This document shows, piece after piece, positions 32,284-40,134 of a DNA stretch of 64,000 bases; the stretch's first letter is position 1, and every line of letters starts with the position of its first letter. The translations under genes and the position numbers were made by a program. Below the pieces are notes generated by a model. It had not been told where the DNA came from. It ran no database searches and saw only the letters and a program-made list of their open reading frames with translations. Origin of the DNA: Novosphingobium silvae (GTDB lineage: Bacteria; Pseudomonadota; Alphaproteobacteria; Sphingomonadales; Sphingomonadaceae); contig NZ_WVTD01000014.1 in assembly GCF_009856825.1 (NCBI RefSeq), forward strand, positions 49,358 to 113,357, written 5' to 3'.

Positions 32284-33119
32284 CCCCTGAAACCGATCTC
32301 GACCCGGCTTTCCTGGCCGACCTCGAACTTCTGGCCGTCGAACTCGCGCAGCTGGGCGGCAACGAGATCAAGGCCGCGCTCGGCGGCATGCTGCGCATCC
32401 GCTACAAGGGCCTGGAGGACGATCCCCTGCGGCTGACGGACCCGGTCTCCGAAGTGGACGGCCGGGTGGAGGAGATGATCCGCGAACACCTCGCCCGGAA
32501 GTTCCCCGAGCACGACATCATCGGCGAGGAGATGGACCATCGCCCCGGTCGCGGCCACGACTTTGCCTGGGCGGTCGATCCGATCGACGGAACGGCGAAC
32601 TTCATCAACGGGTTTCCGCTGTTCGCCTCCTGCGTGGGCGTTCTCTATCGCGGCCGTCCCGTCGCAGGCGCGCTCTGGTGCAGCACGAGCCACGCTCTGG
32701 AAGCGGGCGTCTACCACGCGGTCGTCGGACGCGACCTGCGCTTCAACGGCGCGCCCCTTGCTGCCCACGGGAACCCGGCCGTGCGCCGCAGGCTGGGCGG
32801 CGAACCCCATGCCTCGCGCCAGCGGCTGAGCTGGGACGGCCGAAAGACCGGCTCCGCCGCGATCGAATGCGCCTTCGTCGCCGCCGGGCTCCTCGACATG
32901 GCATGGTTCGAGCAGCCCAACATATGGGACGTCGCGGGCGGCGCGGCCCTTGCACTGGCAAGCGGCAGGCAGATCCTGGAGCAGCGCGGCGGCGTGTGGC
33001 AGCCGTTCGAGGGATTTGCCGCTGACGGCGCGGACCCCGGCGCATGGCGCGCGCCTCTCGCCCTCGGCCGCGCGCCCGTGCTGGAGGAGTTCGCCTCCTC
33101 GCAGGCACCGGCCTACTGA
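32280..33119 (+). CDS. Inositol monophosphatase-family phosphatase
   Basis: A 279-residue protein of the IMPase/CysQ/FBPase-like metal-dependent phosphatases. The metal site is present: GEEMD, DPIDGTANFI and the C-terminal IWDVAGGAALA. Members act on inositol phosphates, histidinol phosphate, PAP or sugar phosphates. The start overlaps the stop of the lipid-kinase-like gene, so the two are coupled. It could dephosphorylate a head group related to the kinase product; that is inference. Confidence 0.87.
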   Translation: MTPETDLDPAFLADLELLAVELAQLGGNEIKAALGGMLRIRYKGLEDDPLRLTDPVSEVDGRVEEMIREHLARKFPEHDIIGEEMDHRPGRGHDFAWAVDPIDGTANFINGFPLFASCVGVLYRGRPVAGALWCSTSHALEAGVYHAVVGRDLRFNGAPLAAHGNPAVRRRLGGEPHASRQRLSWDGRKTGSAAIECAFVAAGLLDMAWFEQPNIWDVAGGAALALASGRQILEQRGGVWQPFEGFAADGADPGAWRAPLALGRAPVLEEFASSQAPAY

Positions 33120-33447
33120 GCAAGCTGCCCGGGCGGTTGGACGCCCGGTGACGAGATGGGCGGACGGGCGGTGACGGGGGCTGCCTGGCCGGGTGACCGC
33201 CCGCGCCGGAGCCGTCGCTTTCAACTCGCGCCTGCGGAGCTTCGCGCCATTCTCCGAGCGGTCGTGCAGAGCCGCCGATGGCGCTTCGGGATCACTCAAA
33301 CTACAATTCCAGGCCGACAAGTACGCTGTGTGCAAAGTCGTGCGCTCAGCGTCAACAATACCGTGTGGACGCTCCCGGCGAATCGTATTACCTTATTTGA
33401 CATTAGTATTACTTAGGCTAGTCACCAAATAATACGAGGGCAAGGGT
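33120..33447. other. 328-base intergenic region before the first membrane hydroxylase
   Basis: No gene found. It starts with a hairpin (CCGGGCG/CGCCCGG at 33129-33148) after the phosphatase gene and ends in an AT-rich promoter stretch holding TTGACA at 33397 and a weak copy of the 30-bp inverted repeat described at 49242. Confidence 0.55.
33384..33413. promoter_or_regulatory. Weak copy of the 30-bp NikR-geometry operator
   Basis: CGTATTA-N16-TATTACT lies 35 bases before the hydroxylase start, with the same spacing as the operators at 45691, 48523, 49242 and 51620 but poorer symmetry (5 of 7 arm positions). A GTATTA/TAATAC pair with 18-base spacing overlaps it. Confidence 0.35.
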
Positions 33448-34428
33448 ATGAACGGAGTGCGGGTTGGCAAGCGAATGATAGGCACGCAAGCGCCCGTCAT
33501 CGTCGGCTGGGAGAACATCCCCCGTGTCGAAGGCGGGCCGATCAAGCAGTTCGTCTTCACGTGGTTCCAGCCCACCGTGCTGTTCGCGCTGATCGCCTTC
33601 TGGTACTATGCCCCCAACTCCATCGCCAAGGCATCCACCGCGATCGGCATCGGCATCGGCTTCAAGGTGCTGCTGCTGGCGCTCGAATGGTTCTTCCCCC
33701 GCCACGAAAGCTGGCGGCTTACATGGAAGGAACTGACGACGGACCTGTTCTTCGTCGGGCTGGGTTACACCATACTGCGCACGGTCGAGACCTATATCGG
33801 TGACGAAGTGTGGATCGAATCCATCCAGCATTACTTCGATGCGGACAAGTTCACGTGGTTCCTTGGGATGCCGCTGCTGCTGCAGGCGTTCCTGATTTCG
33901 TTCATCTTCGATTTCGGGCAGTACTGGATGCATCGCGGGATGCACAACTGGTATCCGCTGTGGTTGCCCCACTCGGTGCACCACTACATCACCCAGCTGA
34001 ACATCAACAAGGGCGCGGTGGGCAATCCGGTCGAGCTGTTCCTGATTGGCCTTGGCATCGGCGGCTTCTTCGACTTCCTGCCCCGGGCCGCTCTGCTCGC
34101 CGGCGCCATCGGCATGGCCGTCGGCACGTACCAGCACATCAACGTGCGCTTCAATTCGCCGCGCTGGTGGCGGTTCCTGTTCCACACCACCGAACATCAC
34201 AGCGTTCATCACTCGCAGGACTTCGAGGCAAGCCGCAGCAATTACACGAATACCTACATCTTCATCGACCGCATCTTCGGAACCTGCATCGATGGCGAGG
34301 CAGAGCTTCTGGGCATGGAAGGCGGCCGCCGCATGTCGCTGGGCGAGCAGATGACTTTCCCCTTCACCGAGGGCTGGAAGTCGCTGAAGGAACGCTTTGC
34401 ACGCCCCGTAGCCGTACCGGCCGAGTGA
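33448..34428 (+). CDS. Fatty acid hydroxylase/sterol desaturase family membrane protein (copy 1)
   Basis: A 326-residue integral membrane di-iron oxygenase-type protein. It has several membrane helices and the histidine clusters HRGMH, HSVHH and HHSVHH expected of the fatty acid hydroxylase superfamily. Other shared motifs are FDFGQYWMHR, INKGAVGNPVELFLI and IFIDRIFGT. The family hydroxylates or desaturates lipids. The protein at 51746 is clearly related, and both have a form of the same operator upstream, so they probably belong to one regulon. A membrane protein of unknown function follows by 34 bases. Confidence 0.87.
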   Translation: MNGVRVGKRMIGTQAPVIVGWENIPRVEGGPIKQFVFTWFQPTVLFALIAFWYYAPNSIAKASTAIGIGIGFKVLLLALEWFFPRHESWRLTWKELTTDLFFVGLGYTILRTVETYIGDEVWIESIQHYFDADKFTWFLGMPLLLQAFLISFIFDFGQYWMHRGMHNWYPLWLPHSVHHYITQLNINKGAVGNPVELFLIGLGIGGFFDFLPRAALLAGAIGMAVGTYQHINVRFNSPRWWRFLFHTTEHHSVHHSQDFEASRSNYTNTYIFIDRIFGTCIDGEAELLGMEGGRRMSLGEQMTFPFTEGWKSLKERFARPVAVPAE

Positions 34429-34462
34429 AGAAGAACCGAACCGCTCTCCCAATGGAGATCAC

Positions 34463-35098
34463 ATGAGCGCACGTTTCATCGACTGGATCTGGCACATCAA
34501 GGGGAGCCTGACGCTGGCTCCCGGGCAATCGAGCGACGATGCCTTCGAGCGCCTCCGCCCGCTGTTTCGCGAAGTCGGAACCACGCACGAGCGCAAGGGC
34601 GATACCCTGGTCTTCCGCAAGAAGGATCAAGCCGCGCAGGACAAGATGTCGGTGTTCGATGGCGGTACCTTGCGGATCGAAAGCGGCAGCGGCGCTTCGG
34701 TGCTGCATTACCACCTGACCAGCCGCGTGCTGTTGCTCTGCTTCCTCGCGCCACTGCTGTTCCTCGGCTTTGCCCAGATGAACCTCGTCCTTGCCAAGTT
34801 CGACAAACCTCTGGCCGAGGAACTCGAGAAGAAGAACGCCGACAAGGCGGAAGTCCCAATGCACTCGATCGACAAGTTCCTTGGCGCGCCAGCCCCTGAG
34901 AAGAAGGATGAGGCCAAGGACAAGAGCAAGGACAAGGAAAAAGACAAGAAGAAGCGCTTGCCCACGCCCGGGTACGTGTTCGCGGGGATTTTCGCAGCGC
35001 TTTATGTTGTCGGCCGGATCCTGGAACAGAGGCTGGTCAGGTCCCTGTTCCGGAAGAACCTGATGGAACCGCAGGAACCCCTTCTTGCAAGAGCCTGA
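34463..35098 (+). CDS. Hypothetical membrane protein with lysine-rich linker
   Basis: A 211-residue protein of no recognised family. Residues 1-80 are soluble (DWIWHIKGSLTL, RKGDTLVFRKKDQAAQDKMSVFDGGTL). About residues 84-106 are a membrane helix (VLLLCFLAPLLFLGFAQM). A 60-residue Lys/Asp/Glu-rich linker (KKDEAKDKSKDKEKDKKK) follows, then a second helix (YVFAGIFAALYVVGRILE) and a short tail. It sits 34 bases after the hydroxylase gene on the same strand and may be a partner protein for it. Confidence 0.72.
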   Translation: MSARFIDWIWHIKGSLTLAPGQSSDDAFERLRPLFREVGTTHERKGDTLVFRKKDQAAQDKMSVFDGGTLRIESGSGASVLHYHLTSRVLLLCFLAPLLFLGFAQMNLVLAKFDKPLAEELEKKNADKAEVPMHSIDKFLGAPAPEKKDEAKDKSKDKEKDKKKRLPTPGYVFAGIFAALYVVGRILEQRLVRSLFRKNLMEPQEPLLARA

Positions 35099-35123
35099 GC
35101 GTCAGGCCCATACCCGGACCTGA

Positions 35124-35156
35124 TCCCGCCGCCAGCCCATGCGGGGTGCGGCGGGA
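35124..35156. terminator. Hairpin between convergent genes
   Basis: TCCCGCCGC/GCGGCGGGA, a perfect 9-bp stem with a 15-base loop, lies between the lysine-rich membrane protein gene and the convergent UrcA-family gene. No strong T-run on either side. Confidence 0.5.
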
Positions 35157-35176
35157 CCGGTTCTGGCCTTGCCGGA

Positions 35177-35515
35177 TCAGCGGGCGCTTGCGAAATGCAC
35201 TGGCGTCGCGGCAGGGGCCTCGGCGGTGCGGGTTTCGATCTGCGTGCGGATATCCGCCACCACCGCCGCGCGGCAATCCTGGGCCTTGCGCTCCAGCGAA
35301 AGGTGCAGGTGAGAGAGGTTCTCTCCGCAGACGGTGCGTGCAACCTGATCCATCCGGACGGACAGGCGCTGCTGACCGTCAACGGTTGCGAGGTCAAGAC
35401 CATCGAGGTGAAGCACCGCCTTGTCGCGGGCGAAGGGCGTTTCCGCTGCGGTGGCGCTAACGCCAGTAGCGACAAAGGCAAGCGAAGCCAGCGCCATGAA
35501 ACCGATCTTCATCAT
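35177..35515 (-). CDS. UrcA family protein
   Basis: ATG 35515, with AGGAGA upstream, gives 112 residues: a signal peptide ending in TAAAE, then a short secreted domain with two cysteines (TVCGENLSHLHL, KAQDCRAAVVADI) that probably pair. The pattern of a VRMDQVARTVCG core is typical of UrcA proteins, which are common and uncharacterised in sphingomonads. It stands alone with its own promoter region. Confidence 0.78.
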   Translation of the reverse strand: MMKIGFMALASLAFVATGVSATAAETPFARDKAVLHLDGLDLATVDGQQRLSVRMDQVARTVCGENLSHLHLSLERKAQDCRAAVVADIRTQIETRTAEAPAATPVHFASAR

Positions 35516-35739
35516 CTTCTCCTGAACACGTACAAGCTTGTGCACTCTACGTTGGGCACATCTTATAGCGATCGGAAAAGGGCCTGACAATCAAGCGATC
35601 GCAGGCACAAGTACAAAAGTCGGCCTTGGTAGTGACCGGTATTACGCGCTCACTACATCAGAATTTTCGCATCGCATTCCAGGCCCTTGTCGCAACGGGC
35701 CTTTTTGCAGCCGATAACGTCCGCCGTAATACTCAGGGC

Positions 35740-36135
35740 CTATCGGCTGCGAATGACCAGCGACGCAAGCTGCGTCGTTTGCCCCAGCAAACCGATCGGC
35801 AAAGCGGCCTGATCGGCGCGATTTAGCCGCGAATCTGCATTCAGGACCATCACGTCGAGAGTCCGCGCCCTTGGCCGGGACCATGCCCGCACGGTGGCGA
35901 TCGGCACACGGACCTTCCAGGCCCGGCCGCCTTCGACCTTCACCGGATGGCCGTTCAACTGAACCTGCGATGCAGGATCGGCGCGGAAGCCGGAGACGAG
36001 AAGGCAGTCGTTCTTCCCACAGAAAACCAGCTTGGTGGCGGGTTCCTGCGCGGCGATGGCGCCCGGCGCCTGCACTGCGGCAAAGGCCGCGCCTGCAATC
36101 GCCAGCACGTGAGCCGCTTTCGAGTTCGCCTTCAC
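35740..36135 (-). CDS. Small secreted hypothetical protein
   Basis: A GTG start at 36135 gives 131 residues. It has a clear signal peptide (AHVLAIAGAAFAAVQAPGAIAA) and a mature part of about 100 residues with one likely disulfide (CGKNDCLL). Beta-type segments follow (VQLNGHPVKVEGGRAWKVRV, TLDVMVLNAD). The ribosome-binding site is weak, so the start is uncertain. No family recognised. It lies downstream of the LysR gene on the same strand, separated by about 230 bases in which I see nothing else. Confidence 0.6.
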   Translation of the reverse strand: MKANSKAAHVLAIAGAAFAAVQAPGAIAAQEPATKLVFCGKNDCLLVSGFRADPASQVQLNGHPVKVEGGRAWKVRVPIATVRAWSRPRARTLDVMVLNADSRLNRADQAALPIGLLGQTTQLASLVIRSR

Positions 36136-36364
36136 GGCCGGCTTCCATGATCGGGTTGACGGGAGAAGCTGCCGATCGCCGAGGCGCGCGCTTCGAGGCC
36201 GCTTCGCAGGAAACGCAAGGCGGCCTGGAAACCGCTTGTCCCCATCAACTCGAGAATTGCCGTGATCCGCATACCCGCGCTTCGCCTTGTCTGTTGCCGT
36301 GAGAGTGCGGCGCGGCAAGGCATCGAGGCAGACGCTATTTTCCTATGGCGAACATAGACGAATA

Positions 36365-37303
36365 CTATGACCGGGCCGATGCGCGGATGCGCCGGAACAC
36401 TTCATCAATGAACAGCTGGGTGGCGGTATCCCGCTCCGGCTCGGCCCGGGCGAGCAGGAAGATGTCGTAGGACGGCTCGAAGTCCGCATGCAACAACGGC
36501 CAGAGCGCGCCGCGTTCAACCTCCGACCGCACCGCGGGCACCGGCAGGAAGCCGATCCCCACTCCGCATGCGATGAGCCGGCGCGCCTCGTTCATGTCCT
36601 CGGCCTGTCCGGTAACGCGGGCCCCCAACCCATATCGACGGCGCAAGTGCGTCACCGTCTCGATCTCGTCCTCGCCGGTGAGCACGAAGCCCTCTCCCGC
36701 CAGTTCGCGCAGTTGGCCGATGCGATACCCACAGTAGGGATGATTGCGCGAGCAATAGAGTTGCTGTCGCTCCACGAACAGGGGTTCGTATACCAGACCG
36801 CCGCGAACGCTGCTGTCGTAGCCGATGCCGACTTCCACTTCCCCTCGCTCCAGCGCGTCGAGCACCTTGCGCCAGGGAGAGACCCGGATCTCGATGTGGA
36901 TGTCGGGATTGCGGCGGTGGAAGCTGGCGATCGCCTCGTCGAATGCTTCGGAGACGATGGCCGAGACGATCTGGATCCGCACGACGCCTTCGACACGCCG
37001 CGTCGCCTGCGCGATCTGGTGCGGCACCATGCGCGCGGATTCCAGCATATCCTCGCACAGCGCCATCATCGCCTTGCCGGCCGCAGTCATCTCCACCCCG
37101 GTCGCGGAGCGGCGCAGCAGGGTAGCGCCGACATGATCCTCCAGCCGCTTCAGCGCCGCGCTGATGCTCGGTTGCTGCTTGTTCAACTGGCGTGCCGCCG
37201 CGCCGATCCCGCCGGCGCGCACGATGTCCACGAAAGTGCGCATCAGGTTCCAATCGACACGGCTGGCGAACATCCGGTCGGTCAACGGCGTATCTTCGCT
37301 CAT
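36365..37303 (-). CDS. LysR-family transcriptional regulator
   Basis: A 312-residue LysR regulator with an N-terminal winged helix-turn-helix (TFVDIVRAGGIGAAARQLNKQQPSISAALKRLE) and a periplasmic-binding-type effector domain (VEVGIGYDSSVRGGLVYEPL, GIGFLPVPAV). It lies 97 bases downstream of the secreted propeller gene of the urea-carboxylase operon, on the same strand, so it may be read from that operon or regulate it. The effector is unknown. Confidence 0.9.
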   Translation of the reverse strand: MSEDTPLTDRMFASRVDWNLMRTFVDIVRAGGIGAAARQLNKQQPSISAALKRLEDHVGATLLRRSATGVEMTAAGKAMMALCEDMLESARMVPHQIAQATRRVEGVVRIQIVSAIVSEAFDEAIASFHRRNPDIHIEIRVSPWRKVLDALERGEVEVGIGYDSSVRGGLVYEPLFVERQQLYCSRNHPYCGYRIGQLRELAGEGFVLTGEDEIETVTHLRRRYGLGARVTGQAEDMNEARRLIACGVGIGFLPVPAVRSEVERGALWPLLHADFEPSYDIFLLARAEPERDTATQLFIDEVFRRIRASARS

Positions 37304-37400
37304 GCTTCTTTCGTTCCCAGGCCCGGTCGCACGATATAGCGCGTTGCTGCCCGGTCATAGACGAAATCGATGCAACAGCGGCAGGAGAGGTCAACCTCCG

Positions 37401-38336
37401 TTATGGCCGGGATGGAGAGCCTGCCTCCGCGGCCAGTACCGCAGCAGGCCACCACGACAGCGTGTGCTCGTCATGCGCGCTGGTCCAGATGCCCTCGGGC
37501 GTCCAGCGCAGCGCGCCGCTTCCCGCAGGCTTGCCCATCCGCGCGACGACGCTGTTGGTTGCGGGATCGATCACCGCGAAGACCTGATCGTCGGTGGTAC
37601 GCAGCCAGACCTTGCCGTCCCCGGTATCGACATCGCCCCACTTGAGATTGTCCCCCACTCTGACGCGGGCGGCGATCGCATTGGTGACAGGATCGATCCG
37701 GGCGAGCGTGCCGTCCCCCTGCTCCTGCACCCACACGCCGCCCTCCCCGGCGGCGAGGAAACCGGGCTCCTTGCCGAGTGCGATCTTCGCCACCACGGTG
37801 TTGCTGGCCGGATCGATGCGCTGGAGCGACTGCGCGGTCGCGCTGACGGCCCAGATCGAGCCAACGCCCGAAGTCAGGTACCATGTCCCCGCATCCACAG
37901 GCACCGAAGCGATGACGGCGTTGGTGCCGGGATCGATGCGGGCGACGAGGCCCTTCTCATTGTCGCTGGCGACCCAGACCGAACCGGCGCCCGCCACCAC
38001 GTTGAGTTCGCCGGTGGAAGCGATCCCGGTTGGGATCGTGGCGATGAGCTTCGCCGTCTTCACGTCGATCCGCTTGACCGCCTTCTCCGCGCAGTCCGCC
38101 ACCCACAGCGACCCGGCAGCGATCGTCATCGCGCCGCAGGGGCGGGCCAGCGCCACTTCGGCTTTCTTGCCCTTGCGCGACCACTGCTCGACCCGGCCCT
38201 TGTTGGTGGTCCAGACGGTTTCACCGTCAACCGCCAGGAAATCCGCAAAGCCGGGAACCTCGATGACCTCCTGCGCAAACGCGAGCGAGGGCAGTGCGGC
38301 GCTGGCCGCCAGAAACAACGTTGCGAAACGGCGCAT
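37401..38336 (-). CDS. Secreted YVTN-type beta-propeller protein, last gene of the urea-carboxylase operon
   Basis: A 311-residue protein with a signal peptide (cleavage near AFAQ) and about six or seven repeats of the type GSLWVADCAEKAVKRIDVKTAK and GSVWVASDNEKGLVARIDPGTN, so a periplasmic beta-propeller. Each blade has the xVWVx core, and a conserved Cys pair (PCGAM, VADCAE) may bridge blades. It starts 28 bases after the allophanate hydrolase stop, so it is in the same operon, yet this protein type is not a standard part of urea amidolyase systems. Possible roles are ligand binding or a lactonase-like activity; neither is shown. Confidence 0.83.
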   Translation of the reverse strand: MRRFATLFLAASAALPSLAFAQEVIEVPGFADFLAVDGETVWTTNKGRVEQWSRKGKKAEVALARPCGAMTIAAGSLWVADCAEKAVKRIDVKTAKLIATIPTGIASTGELNVVAGAGSVWVASDNEKGLVARIDPGTNAVIASVPVDAGTWYLTSGVGSIWAVSATAQSLQRIDPASNTVVAKIALGKEPGFLAAGEGGVWVQEQGDGTLARIDPVTNAIAARVRVGDNLKWGDVDTGDGKVWLRTTDDQVFAVIDPATNSVVARMGKPAGSGALRWTPEGIWTSAHDEHTLSWWPAAVLAAEAGSPSRP

Positions 38337-38364
38337 GGATTTCCCCCCTTGGTGGTCGCGGCGA

Positions 38365-40134
38365 TCAGCCCTTGCTGGCGATGTAGGCGCGCCAGCCGCC
38401 CAGCTGCGTGATGTCCTCAGCTCCGACCAGCGCGCGCGGTTCGGAGACGAAGCCCTTGACGCTCGTTCCGTCCGCCAGCGTCACGTTGCCGATGGCGAGC
38501 GGCGCGGGCACGTCCACGGTAAAGCTGCCGAACTCGGCGACGCCCAGCTCGTACACTTCCACCTTGATCGCTGCGCCCTCGTCGTCGTGCACCAGCGCGG
38601 GCTTGGGCGGCACGCTGTCGGCGATGGCGTAGAGCTTGTAGCTGGGCGCGGTCTCGAAAGCGCCGACGAATTCGGCATCTCGGCTGGTCAGCTGCCAGTG
38701 GAGCGGCATGTCCTTAAGGTGCGCGCCGACGACGGCGAGTTTCACAGTCTGCATCTTTCCCTCCAGGTCGAGTGGTGGCGGCGCGGGCAAATCCGCGACC
38801 GCAAGGTAGGCGTCGGCCGCGTCCAGAAGGGCGCGGTCGGTGTCGGCCGGGCCGATCAGGGTGATCCCGAAGCCAGTGGCGTTGGCACGCACGCCGGCCG
38901 GCACCGCCAGCGCCGCCATGTCGAGCAGGTTCACGAAATTGGTGTAGAGCCCCAGGTTGCTGTTGAGCGCCACAGGCGCGGCGAGCATCTCGGACACGCG
39001 GTACGTGGTGCCGGTTGTGGGGAATGCGAGCATGTCGATCCCTTCCCACATCAGGTCGGCGTGTCGCTTGAGCTCGGCCATGCGGTAGATGCCGTTGAAA
39101 AGCTCCACCGCGCTGACATCCTTGCCGGGCTCGACGACGGTGCGCACGGTGGGATCGACGGCAAGCGGGTTGGTGGCAAGGATGCCTGCCATCGCGGCCG
39201 TACGCTCGGCCACCCAAGGGCCGCCGTAGAGCAGCTGTGCCGCCTCGAGCAGCGGCGCAAGATCGATCTCGACGATCTCGCCCAGAGTAGCCAGCCGGGC
39301 GAGCGCGCGCTCGTAAAGGTACTCGGCCTCGACATCGCCGAAGAACACGCGCTGGTCGCGGCGGGGCACGCCGATGCGCCTTGCGGCAAGGGGCCGGTCG
39401 GCCAGTGCCTTGGAGTAGGGATCGGCCACGTCGAAACCGGCCACCACGCCGTCCACCAGCCGGGCATCGGCGGTATCGTCGGTGAAGACAGTGATGCAGT
39501 CGATCGTGCGGCAGGCAGGCACGAGGCCTCGGGTGGACCAGCGGCCCTTGGTGGGCTTCATGCCGATCAGGTGGTTGAACGCGGCAGGGACGCGGCCGGA
39601 CCCGGCGGTGTCGGTGCCGAGCGCGAACGCCACCAGTCCCGCCGCCACCGCGACCGAGGAACCGGAACTCGACCCGCCGCTCACGTAGTTCAGGTTGGAG
39701 GCATTGCGGGGAATGCCATAGGGACTGCGCGACCCGTTGAGGCCGGTGGCGAACTGGTCCAGGTTGGTCTTGCCCACGCAGACGGCGCCAGCCGCCAGCA
39801 GCCGCTCTATCACGCCCGCGTCGCTTTCGGGCTCATAGGCGAAGGCGGGACAGGCGGCGGTCGTCTCGAAGCCGGCCACGTCTATGTTGTCCTTCACCGC
39901 AAAGGGCACGCCCGCCAGCGGAAGATCCTCCCCCGCAGCCACCCGCGCATCGACGGCGCGTGCCGCTGCCAGCAGGTCGTCGCGCGTGGCACGGCTGATC
40001 CACACCTGCGGCTGTACCGCGTCGTAAGCCGCGATGCGGGCGAAAGTATCCTCGGCCACGGCGAGCGCGGTCGTCTCTCCGGCGCGGACGGCGGCGGCGA
40101 TCCGGCTGGCGCTCAGGCGGTCTACTGTAGTCAT
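38365..40134 (-). CDS. atzF: Allophanate hydrolase
   Basis: A 589-residue amidase-signature enzyme with AtzF-type domains. The catalytic triad is Lys81 (FAVKDNIDV), cis-Ser155 (GGSSSGSS) and nucleophile Ser179 (DTAGSGRVPAAFN), with the same spacings as AtzF. The C-terminal region (from about residue 455) is the second AtzF domain, KLAVVGAHLKDMPLHWQL. It hydrolyses allophanate to ammonia and CO2, completing ATP-dependent urea (or carboxyguanidine-derived) degradation. Its ATG overlaps the carboxylase stop (ATGA). Confidence 0.95.
   Translation of the reverse strand: MTTVDRLSASRIAAAVRAGETTALAVAEDTFARIAAYDAVQPQVWISRATRDDLLAAARAVDARVAAGEDLPLAGVPFAVKDNIDVAGFETTAACPAFAYEPESDAGVIERLLAAGAVCVGKTNLDQFATGLNGSRSPYGIPRNASNLNYVSGGSSSGSSVAVAAGLVAFALGTDTAGSGRVPAAFNHLIGMKPTKGRWSTRGLVPACRTIDCITVFTDDTADARLVDGVVAGFDVADPYSKALADRPLAARRIGVPRRDQRVFFGDVEAEYLYERALARLATLGEIVEIDLAPLLEAAQLLYGGPWVAERTAAMAGILATNPLAVDPTVRTVVEPGKDVSAVELFNGIYRMAELKRHADLMWEGIDMLAFPTTGTTYRVSEMLAAPVALNSNLGLYTNFVNLLDMAALAVPAGVRANATGFGITLIGPADTDRALLDAADAYLAVADLPAPPPLDLEGKMQTVKLAVVGAHLKDMPLHWQLTSRDAEFVGAFETAPSYKLYAIADSVPPKPALVHDDEGAAIKVEVYELGVAEFGSFTVDVPAPLAIGNVTLADGTSVKGFVSEPRALVGAEDITQLGGWRAYIASKG

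Noticed and set aside
35638..35739. Half-sites GGTATTACG and CGTAATACT like the NikR-geometry operator
   Set aside because: They are about 90 bases apart, not in the 9-12-9 layout, and no gene start is suitably placed.
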